From a virus: a DNA stretch of 27,225 bases. Under the pieces are notes generated by a model that did not search any database, was not told where the DNA came from, and saw nothing but the letters and a program-made list of their open reading frames with translations. Shown in pieces: positions 1-7,800 of this stretch. Each line of letters opens with the position of its first letter. Position 1 is the stretch's first letter. The stretch lies in IMG/VR virus record IMGVR_UViG_3300027770_000212, positions 1 to 27,225 of that record; one strand, 5' to 3'. Both the position numbers and the translations under genes were made by a program.

Positions 1-1102
1 CTAGGATAGTAGCGTAGTAGACCTTTTCCTTAAGAGTTTCCATCGTGTCTGTATCGCGGATAACAACTTCTGTTAGATTACAGAACTCCTTATCGCGTAG
101 GATAATCTCGGAGCAAGGATTTGTGCCGAAGTCATAGTTAGGATCACGACGACCATGCTTGATAACTGTAGCCTTCGCGCTCGCACGATTGAAGATGCCG
201 CGCTCACCAGACTTAGACTCGTATAGTGACTTCCACTCTTCCATGAACAAACCGATATCTGGCTTTTCCTTATAGATAGCGGAGTTGTTAGCTAGTGCTC
301 GCTGGGACTGGTCCATCCACCACTGACCAGACTTTGCCACGCGCATACGATCGTCAGACAGGTCAGAGAGACTAATAAGAGCGGAGCGACGAACACCGCC
401 GACAACAACGATGTCAGCAATTTTACAAACGATATCATGGGACTCCAATGTGTTTAGACGACGACCAGCAGCTTTCTTGAAGATATCAACGCAGAACTTG
501 AACAATGCGTCTAGCGGTTCAGGACCAGAAGCACGACCACCAAACGTCTTAAGCGGAGTTCCAGCAGGACGAATCTTAGTCAAATCCCAACGTGGAATTT
601 GGCCAACATAAAGCATTCCAATTAATTCCTTGAGAGCCTTAGCCCAACCAAGTTTGGAATCGGCAACCATGATAGTAGTGTCTGATAGATGAAAATCTTC
701 AGAAACCATAGGAAGCTGCTCAACGTCCTTTGACTCGACAGAGAATCCTACGCCTGTTCCGTTCATGAGGATATATAGAATCTCATCGAATGAACGTGGG
801 CTATTAATAGCAACATACGAACAGTTATATGCTGCGATGTTTTCGCGCTTGAGCGCTTCACCAGCAGTCATAACGCAACGCATCGAAGGCATCACCTTCT
901 GTGATAGAACTGCGTCTTCAAGTTCAGCACGCAACGCAGTAATATCATAGCTATGGTTTTCTTTAAGATGACCCTCGAAGAAATCAAAGAAACGACTAAT
1001 AGTTTCTTGCCAACTTTCTCTACGACCCTCGCTCCATAAAAATCTTGAATATCTTGATAAGTGAATAAATTCTTGGTAAAGGGTTGGTAGGGAATTCGAC
1101 AT
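1..1102 (-). CDS. nrdJ: Adenosylcobalamin-dependent (class II) ribonucleotide reductase, N-terminal part
   Basis: Reduces ribonucleotides to deoxyribonucleotides using a B12-derived radical, supplying precursors for phage DNA synthesis. The gene runs off the left edge; 367 codons are present. The translation carries NCSYVAI (first redox cysteine, like Cys119 of the Lactobacillus leichmannii enzyme), GTGVGFSVE, FGGRASGPEPL, VGGVRRSALISL and NPCSEIIL, which matches the radical cysteine and glutamate of the family (Cys408/Glu410), followed by FCNLTEV. These point to the monomeric triphosphate reductase type, not NrdA/NrdB of T4. The start at 1102 is chosen because GGAG lies 6 nt upstream; an in-frame ATG at 1150 would add 16 residues but has no ribosome site. 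It follows primase after 59 nt, probably in the same early transcript. Confidence 0.9.
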   Translation of the reverse strand, partial: MSNSLPTLYQEFIHLSRYSRFLWSEGRRESWQETISRFFDFFEGHLKENHSYDITALRAELEDAVLSQKVMPSMRCVMTAGEALKRENIAAYNCSYVAINSPRSFDEILYILMNGTGVGFSVESKDVEQLPMVSEDFHLSDTTIMVADSKLGWAKALKELIGMLYVGQIPRWDLTKIRPAGTPLKTFGGRASGPEPLDALFKFCVDIFKKAAGRRLNTLESHDIVCKIADIVVVGGVRRSALISLSDLSDDRMRVAKSGQWWMDQSQRALANNSAIYKEKPDIGLFMEEWKSLYESKSGERGIFNRASAKATVIKHGRRDPNYDFGTNPCSEIILRDKEFCNLTEVVIRDTDTMETLKEKVYYATIL

Positions 1103-1161
1103 AGGTACTCCGTTTCTTTTCTTTAGATGTTCTTTATCGTTCGCAGACATTGCGTCTTGCG

Positions 1162-2166
1162 TTAACACTTTTTCCAATCTCGGATTGCAAGCCTAAGAGC
1201 TAAGCCCTTAAACGTGGATTTATTTAGCAGATACTCAACTTGCGAACTGTTGAGTCCTGACATAATAGCATCATTAATATCTTTATATGTCCACGACGAA
1301 TTCCAAATAACCATACTATGTCCACGAGGCACAAAAGATTCTACACGTTTTACGACTTGCTTATTTCTTGGTTGATTATCAAATATCAGTACGACTTCCT
1401 CACCAGAAACATTATATAGGGCTCGCGCGAAGTCTGTTCCCCCAGCCGCAATGGCATTATCAAGGAACATACTGTCGATGGGTCCTTCTACAACGTATAT
1501 AGTTTTCCCGCGAGACACGCGATCGAGACCATAGATTAAAGGATCGTCTGTGATACGAATGGTTACATATCGCAATGATGAGTTACCCATGGCGCGACCA
1601 CTGACGCCAGTAAGCAATCCATCTTCACGACGAAATGGTATCACAAGACGCTCGTCTGAAACGATACGTCCTTCATATGCAGGATTAAGTTTTTCTAGCA
1701 CCTTCATGTCGCGTGCGTAATAAAGGTCGTTCCAGCGTTCCTTAGGAATCTTACGACCTTTGGCGTATTCGACAGCACGATGCGTCGCCGGAAGCTCGTC
1801 GAGCCTAGGCAACATTTCATCTAGAATGATCTTAGGGCGCGGAGTTTCCGTCTTTGGGATAATGAAGTCGTCTGTCTTACCAGCTTCGACTTTATCTTTG
1901 TATGATTCTAGTCTGTACGCTTTGGCAAGACTAGGATCAACGAGCTCAATAAGTTTATAAAGATTAGTACCGACATCACAATTATGACACTTATAAATTA
2001 GTCCGCCCGATTTCTCGAACAGATAGCCACGGGTTTTCAATTTGTTCTTTTGCGAATCGCCACAGAACGGGCAGCGGAAGTTATAGACCCTCTCAGACTT
2101 CCGCTTGAACAGCAGAAGCTTGTGAGAAATCATGTTCGCATATTTATGATCAGTGATAGTAGACAT
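1162..2166 (-). CDS. 61: DNA primase, T4 gp61-like
   Basis: Makes RNA primers for lagging-strand synthesis together with the DnaB-type helicase encoded at 17667. The 334 residues match the usual gp61 length of about 340. An N-terminal zinc-binding domain has CPFC at residues 32-35 and CHNC at 60-63. A Toprim domain follows, with VVEGPIDSMF near residue 227 (catalytic Glu) and IFDNQP (Asp pair region), then a WKDIND-type segment (YKDINDAI) as in T4. The ATG at 2166 has no ribosome-binding site. A consensus promoter ends 6 nt before it, so the mRNA probably starts at the ATG. The reading frame before the zinc finger has about the same length as in T4, supporting this start. Likely an early gene, co-transcribed with the ribonucleotide reductase. 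Confidence 0.93.
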   Translation of the reverse strand: MSTITDHKYANMISHKLLLFKRKSERVYNFRCPFCGDSQKNKLKTRGYLFEKSGGLIYKCHNCDVGTNLYKLIELVDPSLAKAYRLESYKDKVEAGKTDDFIIPKTETPRPKIILDEMLPRLDELPATHRAVEYAKGRKIPKERWNDLYYARDMKVLEKLNPAYEGRIVSDERLVIPFRREDGLLTGVSGRAMGNSSLRYVTIRITDDPLIYGLDRVSRGKTIYVVEGPIDSMFLDNAIAAGGTDFARALYNVSGEEVVLIFDNQPRNKQVVKRVESFVPRGHSMVIWNSSWTYKDINDAIMSGLNSSQVEYLLNKSTFKGLALRLAIRDWKKC

Positions 2167-2172
2167 AGGTTC

Positions 2173-2201
2173 ATTATAATAAGTCCTAGGAAGGATGTCA
2201 A
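2173..2201 (-). promoter_or_regulatory. Early promoter for primase and ribonucleotide reductase
   Basis: On the minus strand TTGACA (2196-2201), a 17-nt spacer and TATAAT (2173-2178) form a perfect sigma-70 type promoter in the gap between the o-spanin stop and the primase ATG. The -35 box is extended as CTCTTGACA. Transcription would start about 7 nt downstream of the -10, at the primase ATG. Confidence 0.82.
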
Positions 2202-2204
2202 GAG

Positions 2205-2546
2205 TTATTTCGCTTTCTTTTTATAATATTCTTTGTAGGCTGCTATGACTGCGTTCTGGTTCTGTATGTACTTACGCAGCTCAGCGATATTCATGCTAAG
2301 ATTCTGATAGCCTTGGGCTGTTAAGGCGTAATAGACCACGTCTTGTTTGCCTTCGAGCTCTTTAATCTTTTGCAGGAAATTCTCTGGCGTAATGATGGTC
2401 CATGTCATTTCTGCTTGGACTACTGGCGGGGTGGTTGGGAGGACAAGTTCGGCTTTATCAATAAGCACAGGTTTGTCTAATACCTTAACTGTTTGATTGC
2501 ATCCTGCTAAGAAAAGACTACAGAGTGCAACTAGAGCTATTCTCAT
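2205..2546 (-). CDS. Outer-membrane lipoprotein, probable o-spanin (Rz1-like)
   Basis: A 113-residue lipoprotein. The N-terminus is a signal peptide ending in the lipobox LFLAGC (lipidated Cys16), which would place the mature protein in the outer membrane facing the periplasm. It starts inside the end of the preceding gene (ATGA overlap), whose product has the topology of an inner-membrane spanin. Together they would bridge the envelope and fuse the membranes in the last step of lysis. The mature part has some prolines near its start (VLPTTPPVVQ) and a C-terminal helical, lysine-rich tail. The assignment rests on topology and gene pairing; sequence similarity between spanins is poor, so another lipoprotein role is possible. 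Confidence 0.68.
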   Translation of the reverse strand: MRIALVALCSLFLAGCNQTVKVLDKPVLIDKAELVLPTTPPVVQAEMTWTIITPENFLQKIKELEGKQDVVYYALTAQGYQNLSMNIAELRKYIQNQNAVIAAYKEYYKKKAK

Positions 2547-3004
2547 TTCGCTGCCTCCTTCTTAGGAGCCTTAGTCTTTATGAGTTCAGGACAAATGTTA
2601 TTCTGTATCTTACCACTGATTTCGTCCGCTGTCAAGCGCGAACCTGTTACGATTTCATTGCAGCGCAGCGCATCTTTCGTTCCACGATTGACTCTCATTT
2701 CTGCTTCGCCTGGATTATTCTTTACAAGACCATTGAGGCGACTGAACTTATTGCGCAACGCATTAGCTTCTATCTGTGCATCTTCTGCAACTTTGGCTAC
2801 ACCACTGTTGAGTTCTTGCATCTTCTCAATATCTTTTTGATTCTGCTCGAGAACCATTTTCTGTTGTTCAATCACGCCTTCCATGCGTTGCTGAACTTCG
2901 GCGGCTGCTTCTAGTTTCCCTTCTAGTGCTTGGATATAGAAATATCCTCCAGACACTATTGAGAATAGGATTGCAGCAATCGCAATCTTAATTCCTATAC
3001 CCAT
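2543..3004 (-). CDS. Inner-membrane coiled-coil protein, probable i-spanin (Rz-like)
   Basis: A 153-residue protein with one N-terminal membrane anchor (residues about 5-24) followed by a long charged, heptad-like helical region (about 28-90) and a short globular end containing DALRCNEIVTGSRLT, a segment I remember from phage Rz-like proteins. This is the type II topology of an i-spanin: anchored in the cytoplasmic membrane with a periplasmic coiled coil. The lipoprotein gene starts within its last codons, as in many Rz/Rz1 pairs. It has GGGAG before the ATG, and its start overlaps the previous stop (TAATG). The holin and endolysin lie over 20 kb away. Confidence 0.7.
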   Translation of the reverse strand: MGIGIKIAIAAILFSIVSGGYFYIQALEGKLEAAAEVQQRMEGVIEQQKMVLEQNQKDIEKMQELNSGVAKVAEDAQIEANALRNKFSRLNGLVKNNPGEAEMRVNRGTKDALRCNEIVTGSRLTADEISGKIQNNICPELIKTKAPKKEAAK

Positions 3005-3408
3005 TACTCACTCCCGTCCGAACCGTCGCCCATTGCGCTTGTACGACTTACTGCCTTAACACGCTTCTTGATTGCTTTGTAATAGACTGTTGCTTCATTC
3101 GTATCCTTACGGCGCACCATAGCTTTGAATATCATAGGTTGACCGTATTTCTTAATCTTACCAGACATTCCTACTTTAGGTTGTTTCTTGCTCCAGTGAA
3201 CGTCAGAAGTGCTAGTGGCGGGACCAGCATGATTAGCAGGACCACCTTCACCCTCTTCTTTGACAGTTCCGACTTTAGTTTTAAGCCAAGCCTTACGAAC
3301 AGCAATTGAACGAGTCTTATCGGCTGCAGGAGATTTGCTCGGCTTACCGCCAGTCACTCGTGCTTTGTTTACCTTACCAACTAGTTCTGGTGAGATTTCA
3401 TTGAGCAT
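3004..3408 (-). CDS. Conserved basic phage protein of unknown function
   Basis: 134 residues, basic and low in hydrophobic residues. The N-terminal stretch LNEISPELVGKVNKAR, followed by a Lys-rich turn and AVRKAWLKTKVG, resembles short modules I remember from other large marine-type T4-like phage proteins; I cannot name a family. The middle is rich in Gly, Ala and Pro and probably flexible; the C-terminal part (FKAMVRRKDTNEATVYYKAIKKR) could form a small beta-rich unit. Stop/start overlaps of one base (TAATG) link it to the genes on both sides, so it is translated with the conserved small genes and the spanins in the late region. Function unknown. Confidence 0.72.
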   Translation of the reverse strand: MLNEISPELVGKVNKARVTGGKPSKSPAADKTRSIAVRKAWLKTKVGTVKEEGEGGPANHAGPATSTSDVHWSKKQPKVGMSGKIKKYGQPMIFKAMVRRKDTNEATVYYKAIKKRVKAVSRTSAMGDGSDGSE

Positions 3409-3797
3409 TAGATTTTCCTTAGAACATCAACGACTCGCATATCCATAACAACATCGCTTGATAAGATTGTTATATTTTCTGCTCCGATACTTTCAACTCT
3501 TTCAGGCCAATAATTCATTAACATAAGAAATGGCTTAAGAATATGCAACTGATCATATAGTTTCAATACGAGCATACGCGTGAGAGCCCTATGCTCGAAC
3601 ACATTATACAGCACCATCAAATGATTCAGTATGAGTCTTTCTTTCAACTCACCATGCTTTTCATAACGCCCAAACAATCTACGAAGATTCTTAATCCTAG
3701 TGAGATCTTCAGCGAATTCTAATTCATCTACACATGGATTTAGATAATGATGCGCAGCATAAAGAAAAAAGTTATTATCGTTCAAGTTACCTTTCAT
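3408..3797 (-). CDS. Conserved phage protein, DUF7207-like
   Basis: 129 residues, mostly helical and without membrane segments. The pattern LYAAHHY..NPC..ELEFAEDLTRIKNLRRLFGRY, then GELKERLILNHLMVLYNVFEH, then LKPFLMLMNYWPE and a C-terminal MDMRVVDVLRKI is the pattern I remember for a widely conserved protein of T4-like cyanophages and relatives (I believe DUF7207). The function is not known. The high conservation of ILNH...NVF suggests a structural or assembly role. It belongs to the translationally coupled string 5018 to 2205. Confidence 0.8.
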   Translation of the reverse strand: MKGNLNDNNFFLYAAHHYLNPCVDELEFAEDLTRIKNLRRLFGRYEKHGELKERLILNHLMVLYNVFEHRALTRMLVLKLYDQLHILKPFLMLMNYWPERVESIGAENITILSSDVVMDMRVVDVLRKI

Positions 3798-3811
3798 ATC
3801 CCATTCACAGT

Positions 3812-4195
3812 TTAGTGCCCGAGTACCTTAAAGAATGAGGTTATGAACGAGAATCCATAACCGAGTACAGTGCCACCCCCAACGGCCATCCATATGTATT
3901 TTTGGATGACGTTTATCTTTTCGTTTAAACACGCATAGTGTTTGTTCTGCTCTTCGCGAACAGCTTTTATTTCGTCTAGAATTGCTTTGTCTTGAGTACG
4001 TATCGTATCATAAACATCTTTCAACTTTTGATCCAATTCCTCACGACGCTTTTCTAACTTGGTTTCAATAACCTCAGCTTGTTTTTCATGCTGAGATAAG
4101 CGATTCTCTTGTACCGCAATCATAGCCTTCAAATCACCGGAAATTTCGGTAAGCCTTTCAATAGCTGATTCTATTCTATCTAGTGTATCAACCAT
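3812..4195 (-). CDS. Conserved coiled-coil protein with C-terminal membrane segment, DUF7201-like
   Basis: 127 residues. Residues about 5-100 form an almost unbroken amphipathic helix with the signature LTEISGDLKAMIAVQENRL and EKRREELD; residues about 100-120 (WMAVGGGTVLGYGFSFITSFF) form one membrane segment. This arrangement of cytoplasmic coiled coil plus C-terminal anchor resembles hemolysin XhlA-type phage proteins. The LTEIS signature matches a conserved cyanophage/T4-like family that I believe is DUF7201. A part in lysis or membrane association is possible because holin-like accessory proteins look similar, but this is not shown by the sequence. Its start overlaps the preceding stop by one base. 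Confidence 0.77.
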   Translation of the reverse strand: MVDTLDRIESAIERLTEISGDLKAMIAVQENRLSQHEKQAEVIETKLEKRREELDQKLKDVYDTIRTQDKAILDEIKAVREEQNKHYACLNEKINVIQKYIWMAVGGGTVLGYGFSFITSFFKVLGH

Positions 4196-4638
4196 TAATA
4201 GACCTTTAAATAATCGTTAACACTCTTGTGAATTTTATAAGGCAATGATATAGCAAGAGCAGCAGCTAGATTATGAGGTTCTACTTTCTGTTCTATAAGA
4301 TTCGCGCACTCAATAGCAACTAGATCTATTTCATTATTCATTATAAACGAAGCGAAGCGCGGATGGTTTCTGTTACCGAATTCCCATGCCAACGCTTCTG
4401 CTCGTTCACCTATCAATGATCTTACTTCATCACGCTTACTATGATCTACAGTGACAGTATGATAAGAATCTGTGCCGTATATAGAATGGCATAATCCTGC
4501 GAGCACAACATCATTAGAGCATTCCCAGTCCATAAGTAAACTTGCTGTGCCTGTCAGATGCTCTAATAGACTATGTCCACTATGATCGTTATCATCTACA
4601 CCATTATCTAAAAGAAACTCAATCACATTATGTATCAT
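4195..4638 (-). CDS. HD-like metal-dependent hydrolase, DUF6817-like
   Basis: 147 residues. The N-terminal half has HSGHSLLEHLTGTASLL...WECSNDVVLAGLCHSIYGT, with a spaced series of His residues and the LAGLCHSIYGT block typical of the HD-like family I know as DUF6817. Histidines at about 19, 22 and 27 and the one in CHSIYG are candidates for metal ligands. HD-domain proteins hydrolyse phosphate esters such as nucleotides or signalling nucleotides; the substrate here is unknown. It lies between structural genes and the coiled-coil membrane protein, translationally coupled to both, so expression is expected late. Confidence 0.72.
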   Translation of the reverse strand: MIHNVIEFLLDNGVDDNDHSGHSLLEHLTGTASLLMDWECSNDVVLAGLCHSIYGTDSYHTVTVDHSKRDEVRSLIGERAEALAWEFGNRNHPRFASFIMNNEIDLVAIECANLIEQKVEPHNLAAALAISLPYKIHKSVNDYLKVY

Positions 4639-5018
4639 TAAAATGTACTCAGCGCCACTCGTTTGATTGTTGTTGCATTAACTGCAATATAAAGATAAGT
4701 GTTAGTGAATCTCATTTGACCAACACTCATTCCAACAGTAGTAGCATTGTTTGATGCAGGAGTAGTACCAAACGTGATGTTGAATGTGTTGACAGTCGTA
4801 GATTTTGTAACCACGACATTAGAAGCAAACAATGCTCTGTTACCAGTAACAGTCGTATTCGCTTTGAATACTGTGTTAGAGTTAACTGTACCGAATAGCG
4901 CCTTTGTCGTGATTTTCTTTGATGTAGGAGTTCCGTTAGGATCCGTAACGATCATCAGCAGATCTGGAGCCGCAGCCGTAGTCGCTGATGGTAGTTGTGA
5001 TACTTTCTTGTCAGCCAT
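4638..5018 (-). CDS. Probable virion structural (fibre-like) protein
   Basis: 126 residues, rich in Thr, Asn, Val and Ala, with no cysteine. The N-terminal block ADKKVSQLPSATTAAAPDLLMIVTD followed by KKITTKALFG is the type of start seen in many phage fibre and head-decoration proteins, where it forms an attachment unit. The rest is repetitive beta-strand sequence ending in a typical fibre-like strand (RFTNTYLYIAVNATTIKRVAL). The next gene upstream encodes another beta-rich protein, and the two probably work together on the virion surface. GGAG precedes the ATG. No catalytic signature is visible. Confidence 0.68.
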   Translation of the reverse strand: MADKKVSQLPSATTAAAPDLLMIVTDPNGTPTSKKITTKALFGTVNSNTVFKANTTVTGNRALFASNVVVTKSTTVNTFNITFGTTPASNNATTVGMSVGQMRFTNTYLYIAVNATTIKRVALSTF

Positions 5019-5038
5019 TTACTGCGACTCCAATTCTA

Positions 5039-5788
5039 TTAAACGCCCTTAGGTGAAACCTGGAAGTTTGTGATACGAATACCATTGAAACGAGATAGAT
5101 TGTTAGCAACAGCACCAGTAATAACAAGGTTCGCAGCAGCAGTAATACCAATTTCAGGATTGTAAAGTGGATTACCACCACCTGTTACCGAGATAGACTG
5201 AGCATTGATATGATATGTAGCTTTTGCTGAACCAGATCCACCCTGCAACTTAGGCATTGTGAATACCATTACGTTATTAGCAACGTTCGCGCGAGCGGCA
5301 GTCGCAACTGCAATACGAGCAACGCCGTTGTTTCCACCTACAGTGTTAGCAATGCTGATAGACATAAGATTGCCCGAAGGACGCTTATGAACTGGTGAAT
5401 TGAACACAACATATAGATTACTGCTTACGTTTGCAGAGATAACTCCGTTAGCATTTAGCTTAACGAAAACTTCTACGATATCCGCATTACCTAGATATGT
5501 GTTTGATGTGTAGTAAAAACCGTACCCAGGAGCAGCAGCAACTAGAACTTCGTCGAACTGACGATTTACTGTTGGTGTTTCTGAATTCGTACGATTGGAG
5601 CGACGAACCCAACCCTTAGTGGTTGCAATTACGTTGCGCTTATTAGCCTGTCCTCCTCCAGCATCGTCAAATGAGTGAGCAACACCAGATGATTGTGGAA
5701 GTGGACGATATCCTTTTAGAATACCTGCTACTGTGTTTGCACCAGATGCTACTTGTGTGCTTTCTCTACTGAATCCCCAAAGTGCCAT
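5039..5788 (-). CDS. Probable virion structural protein, beta-rich
   Basis: 249 residues from MALWGFSRESTQ. This start is preferred because AGGA lies about 9 nt upstream; an in-frame ATG at 5833 would add 15 very basic residues but has no ribosome site. The protein is rich in Ala, Asn, Gly, Val and Thr with alternating beta-strand patterns, no membrane segment and no cysteine. The C-terminal segment (LSRFNGIRITNFQVSPKGV) is typical of surface jelly-roll or fibre subunits. It follows a late-type promoter (5847-5854) and precedes the fibre-like gene by 20 nt. A head or tail decoration protein is the best guess; I recognise no specific family. Confidence 0.65.
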   Translation of the reverse strand: MALWGFSRESTQVASGANTVAGILKGYRPLPQSSGVAHSFDDAGGGQANKRNVIATTKGWVRRSNRTNSETPTVNRQFDEVLVAAAPGYGFYYTSNTYLGNADIVEVFVKLNANGVISANVSSNLYVVFNSPVHKRPSGNLMSISIANTVGGNNGVARIAVATAARANVANNVMVFTMPKLQGGSGSAKATYHINAQSISVTGGGNPLYNPEIGITAAANLVITGAVANNLSRFNGIRITNFQVSPKGV

Positions 5789-5846
5789 TTGTCTTTTCCT
5801 TTCCGCTTTTCGTTGAATACGACTACTCGGCATAATATAAGTCTAT

Positions 5847-5854
5847 TATTTAGT
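5847..5854 (-). promoter_or_regulatory. Late promoter variant ACTAAATA
   Basis: The minus-strand octamer ACTAAATA differs at two positions from the T4 late consensus TATAAATA and keeps the core TAAATA. It lies just after the stop of the 565-residue protein gene and 58 nt before the start of the beta-rich structural gene. The same octamer occurs before the RlpA-like gene at 16721-16728. Confidence 0.5.
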
Positions 5855-5856
5855 TA

Positions 5857-7554
5857 TTAGTCTTCTTTGTTTTTATCGCGATCAGTGCGATAAGCATTCA
5901 TTTTCGCAGATTTCTTGGCTTGTGCCATTCCTACTGCGTATGGATTATCTACTCCAGCGCGATGCTTGATTAGAGACTTAGCAATTTCATGCCCCTTAGT
6001 AATCACTTTCTTAGGAAGTTCGGCTGCTTCGCGCATAGGTGGGTTCATAGTAATTGGTTCATTACCACCCTTCATAGCTTTATCTTTTTCACCATGCATC
6101 TCACAAGTCATGCTTTTGCCTTTGCCTTCCTGACAAGTGCACTTATCGTTGCTCGCATGAATATTAGACAAACGCTTATTAGCCTTAGCTTGCATTACAT
6201 TCATTTGCTTAGAAGCAATTTTCTGTTGGAGCTGAGTTTTGAACGCATCTTTCTTAGCTGCGATTTGATTAGACACTGCATCATTAGCTTCGTGCTGGAT
6301 GGCAGTAGTTGCTCTAACTTTCTTGTATTTGATACTGCCGTCAGGCATACGAACCTTGATCATATGCACATCGGCGCGGCGCTGAACTTCGGTTACAAAT
6401 CCTGGATCAGTTTCTTCTTTCATAGCTTTTTCTTTCTTTTCCTGTGACATACCCTTATCACGGAACTTATTAGCCATTCCAGCATACTTCTTGAAGATAG
6501 GACCAGAACGACCCTGAACATCACCCATAGCTCTCTTAGCAGCTTTCTTAGCTGCGCTATGATATGTGTCAGTTGAAAGTTCGTCTACCTGCTCAACGTC
6601 TTCACTCACTTTTTTTCTTGTTATCTTATTCATAAGACGCTTTGCACCAATGGTTCTGTTAGCAATATCATTAGCCTGCTTGACATCATTAGGATCAGAG
6701 TTCTTGATAGATTTCTTAGCCTTCATAAGATACGCAAACTTCTTGATGTTTGTATCAAGAACCTCGTCTACCTGCTCAACATCTTCACCAACTGTTTTCT
6801 TATAAGCAGCGTCTTTAGCATTTGCGTCAGTAGTGCCTACTTTTGCTTTTAGACGTTTATGTTCTGGATTAGTTTTATCAAGAGCAAGCTTTTGTCCTGC
6901 GCTTCTTTTCATAAAGGTGTCATGACCAGCTGAACCTTTTGCTGCGGCAGTATCCATTGACTTGAGCGCACCCTTAGCATAATTCACTGCTAGTTTTGTA
7001 GAGATTTCGTCAATCTGTTCTGCTTCTTCTTTTAAACCTTTGGCACGTCTATTGACATAATGATCATGTCCTGGTGTACCTGGTTTACCATGACCATGAC
7101 GCCAAGCCATTGATCTTAGATCTGCATCAGAGTGATTTTTATGCGAATCAGCAAATTGTTTATCAGTCATATTAGCACGGTTCTGCTTGCTTTTAATAAC
7201 AGATGCAGGCATACCGGCTTCGTCTACCTGAACTTCTTCGAACTGCTGACGATCGTTACCAGACATCTTTTCGCGTCCGCGAATCTTATCAGCAACCGAT
7301 GGATTAATTCTGGTTAGATACTGAGAATCTTTGTTCTTAGCACCAACAGCAGCAACAGCAGCGTTTTTCTTTTCCTTATTCATAGGATTGCCTTCAGCAA
7401 CTGTTTCTTCCTTACGAAACATCTTGAAGTCTTGACCATCAATCTTGCCGTTGTGATTCTTGTCGAGCTTGACCTGACCACCTTTGAGTGCTTCGTTTAC
7501 CGCATTGATTAGCGAATCGCTAATACCAAATGCCTTTTTATCAATAGATGACAT
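5857..7554 (-). CDS. Large basic modular protein with four V/I-D-E repeats and an EF-hand; possible prohead polyprotein
   Basis: 565 residues, very rich in Lys and Ala. Residues 31-42 (DKNHNGKIDGQD) form a good EF-hand calcium loop. Four short acidic motifs recur: EEVQVDE (106-112), EEAEQIDE (176-183) and EDVEQVDE (257-264 and 318-325), spaced 61-81 residues apart and separated by basic, helical segments. Each ends in V/I-D-E, similar to the I/L-x-E sites cut by the T4 prohead protease gp21. A Cys/His group (C472, C474, C484, H487) near the C-terminus could bind zinc. It lies among late virion genes. I infer that it is incorporated in the prohead and may be cut into DNA-binding internal peptides; this is not established. 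Confidence 0.75.
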   Translation of the reverse strand: MSSIDKKAFGISDSLINAVNEALKGGQVKLDKNHNGKIDGQDFKMFRKEETVAEGNPMNKEKKNAAVAAVGAKNKDSQYLTRINPSVADKIRGREKMSGNDRQQFEEVQVDEAGMPASVIKSKQNRANMTDKQFADSHKNHSDADLRSMAWRHGHGKPGTPGHDHYVNRRAKGLKEEAEQIDEISTKLAVNYAKGALKSMDTAAAKGSAGHDTFMKRSAGQKLALDKTNPEHKRLKAKVGTTDANAKDAAYKKTVGEDVEQVDEVLDTNIKKFAYLMKAKKSIKNSDPNDVKQANDIANRTIGAKRLMNKITRKKVSEDVEQVDELSTDTYHSAAKKAAKRAMGDVQGRSGPIFKKYAGMANKFRDKGMSQEKKEKAMKEETDPGFVTEVQRRADVHMIKVRMPDGSIKYKKVRATTAIQHEANDAVSNQIAAKKDAFKTQLQQKIASKQMNVMQAKANKRLSNIHASNDKCTCQEGKGKSMTCEMHGEKDKAMKGGNEPITMNPPMREAAELPKKVITKGHEIAKSLIKHRAGVDNPYAVGMAQAKKSAKMNAYRTDRDKNKED

Positions 7555-7555
7555 T

Positions 7556-7798
7556 TTAGTTACCCTTTCTTGTGGTCATGTAGTCGTGGACTGTTGTTAC
7601 ATAATCTTCTGCCATTGTAATCTTGCTCTGTACCCAAGCTTCTAGCTGTGTATCATCATTCATCATTTCAGCAAGAGCAGCGGCGCGCTTTGTAATCATC
7701 TGTAGCTGCGCTCGAGCCATCTGACCTTCGTAGTCCTTTTCTTTTTCTTCAGATACTGTTCCGAAACGAATTGTGTTTTCTAAACTACGATAAGTCAT
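7556..7798 (-). CDS. Small conserved helical phage protein
   Basis: 80 residues. The pattern DYEGQMARAQLQMITKRAAALAEMM.DDTQLEAWVQSKITMAEDYVTTVHDYM is one I remember as a free-standing protein and as a module inside larger proteins of T4-like phages. It would fold as a short helical bundle. The function is unknown; the conserved WVQSK and DY residues suggest a binding interface. AAGGAA precedes the ATG. It sits between the Dps-like gene and the modular polyprotein gene, with only a few bases on either side, so all three are probably made together. Confidence 0.78.
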   Translation of the reverse strand: MTYRSLENTIRFGTVSEEKEKDYEGQMARAQLQMITKRAAALAEMMNDDTQLEAWVQSKITMAEDYVTTVHDYMTTRKGN

Positions 7799-7800
7799 TG

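Noticed and set aside
1221-1228. GCTAAATA octamer on the minus strand as a late promoter for ribonucleotide reductase
   Set aside because: It lies inside the primase coding sequence, over 110 nt from the next start; a chance match is likely because the same octamer also occurs inside the polymerase gene (22351-22358).
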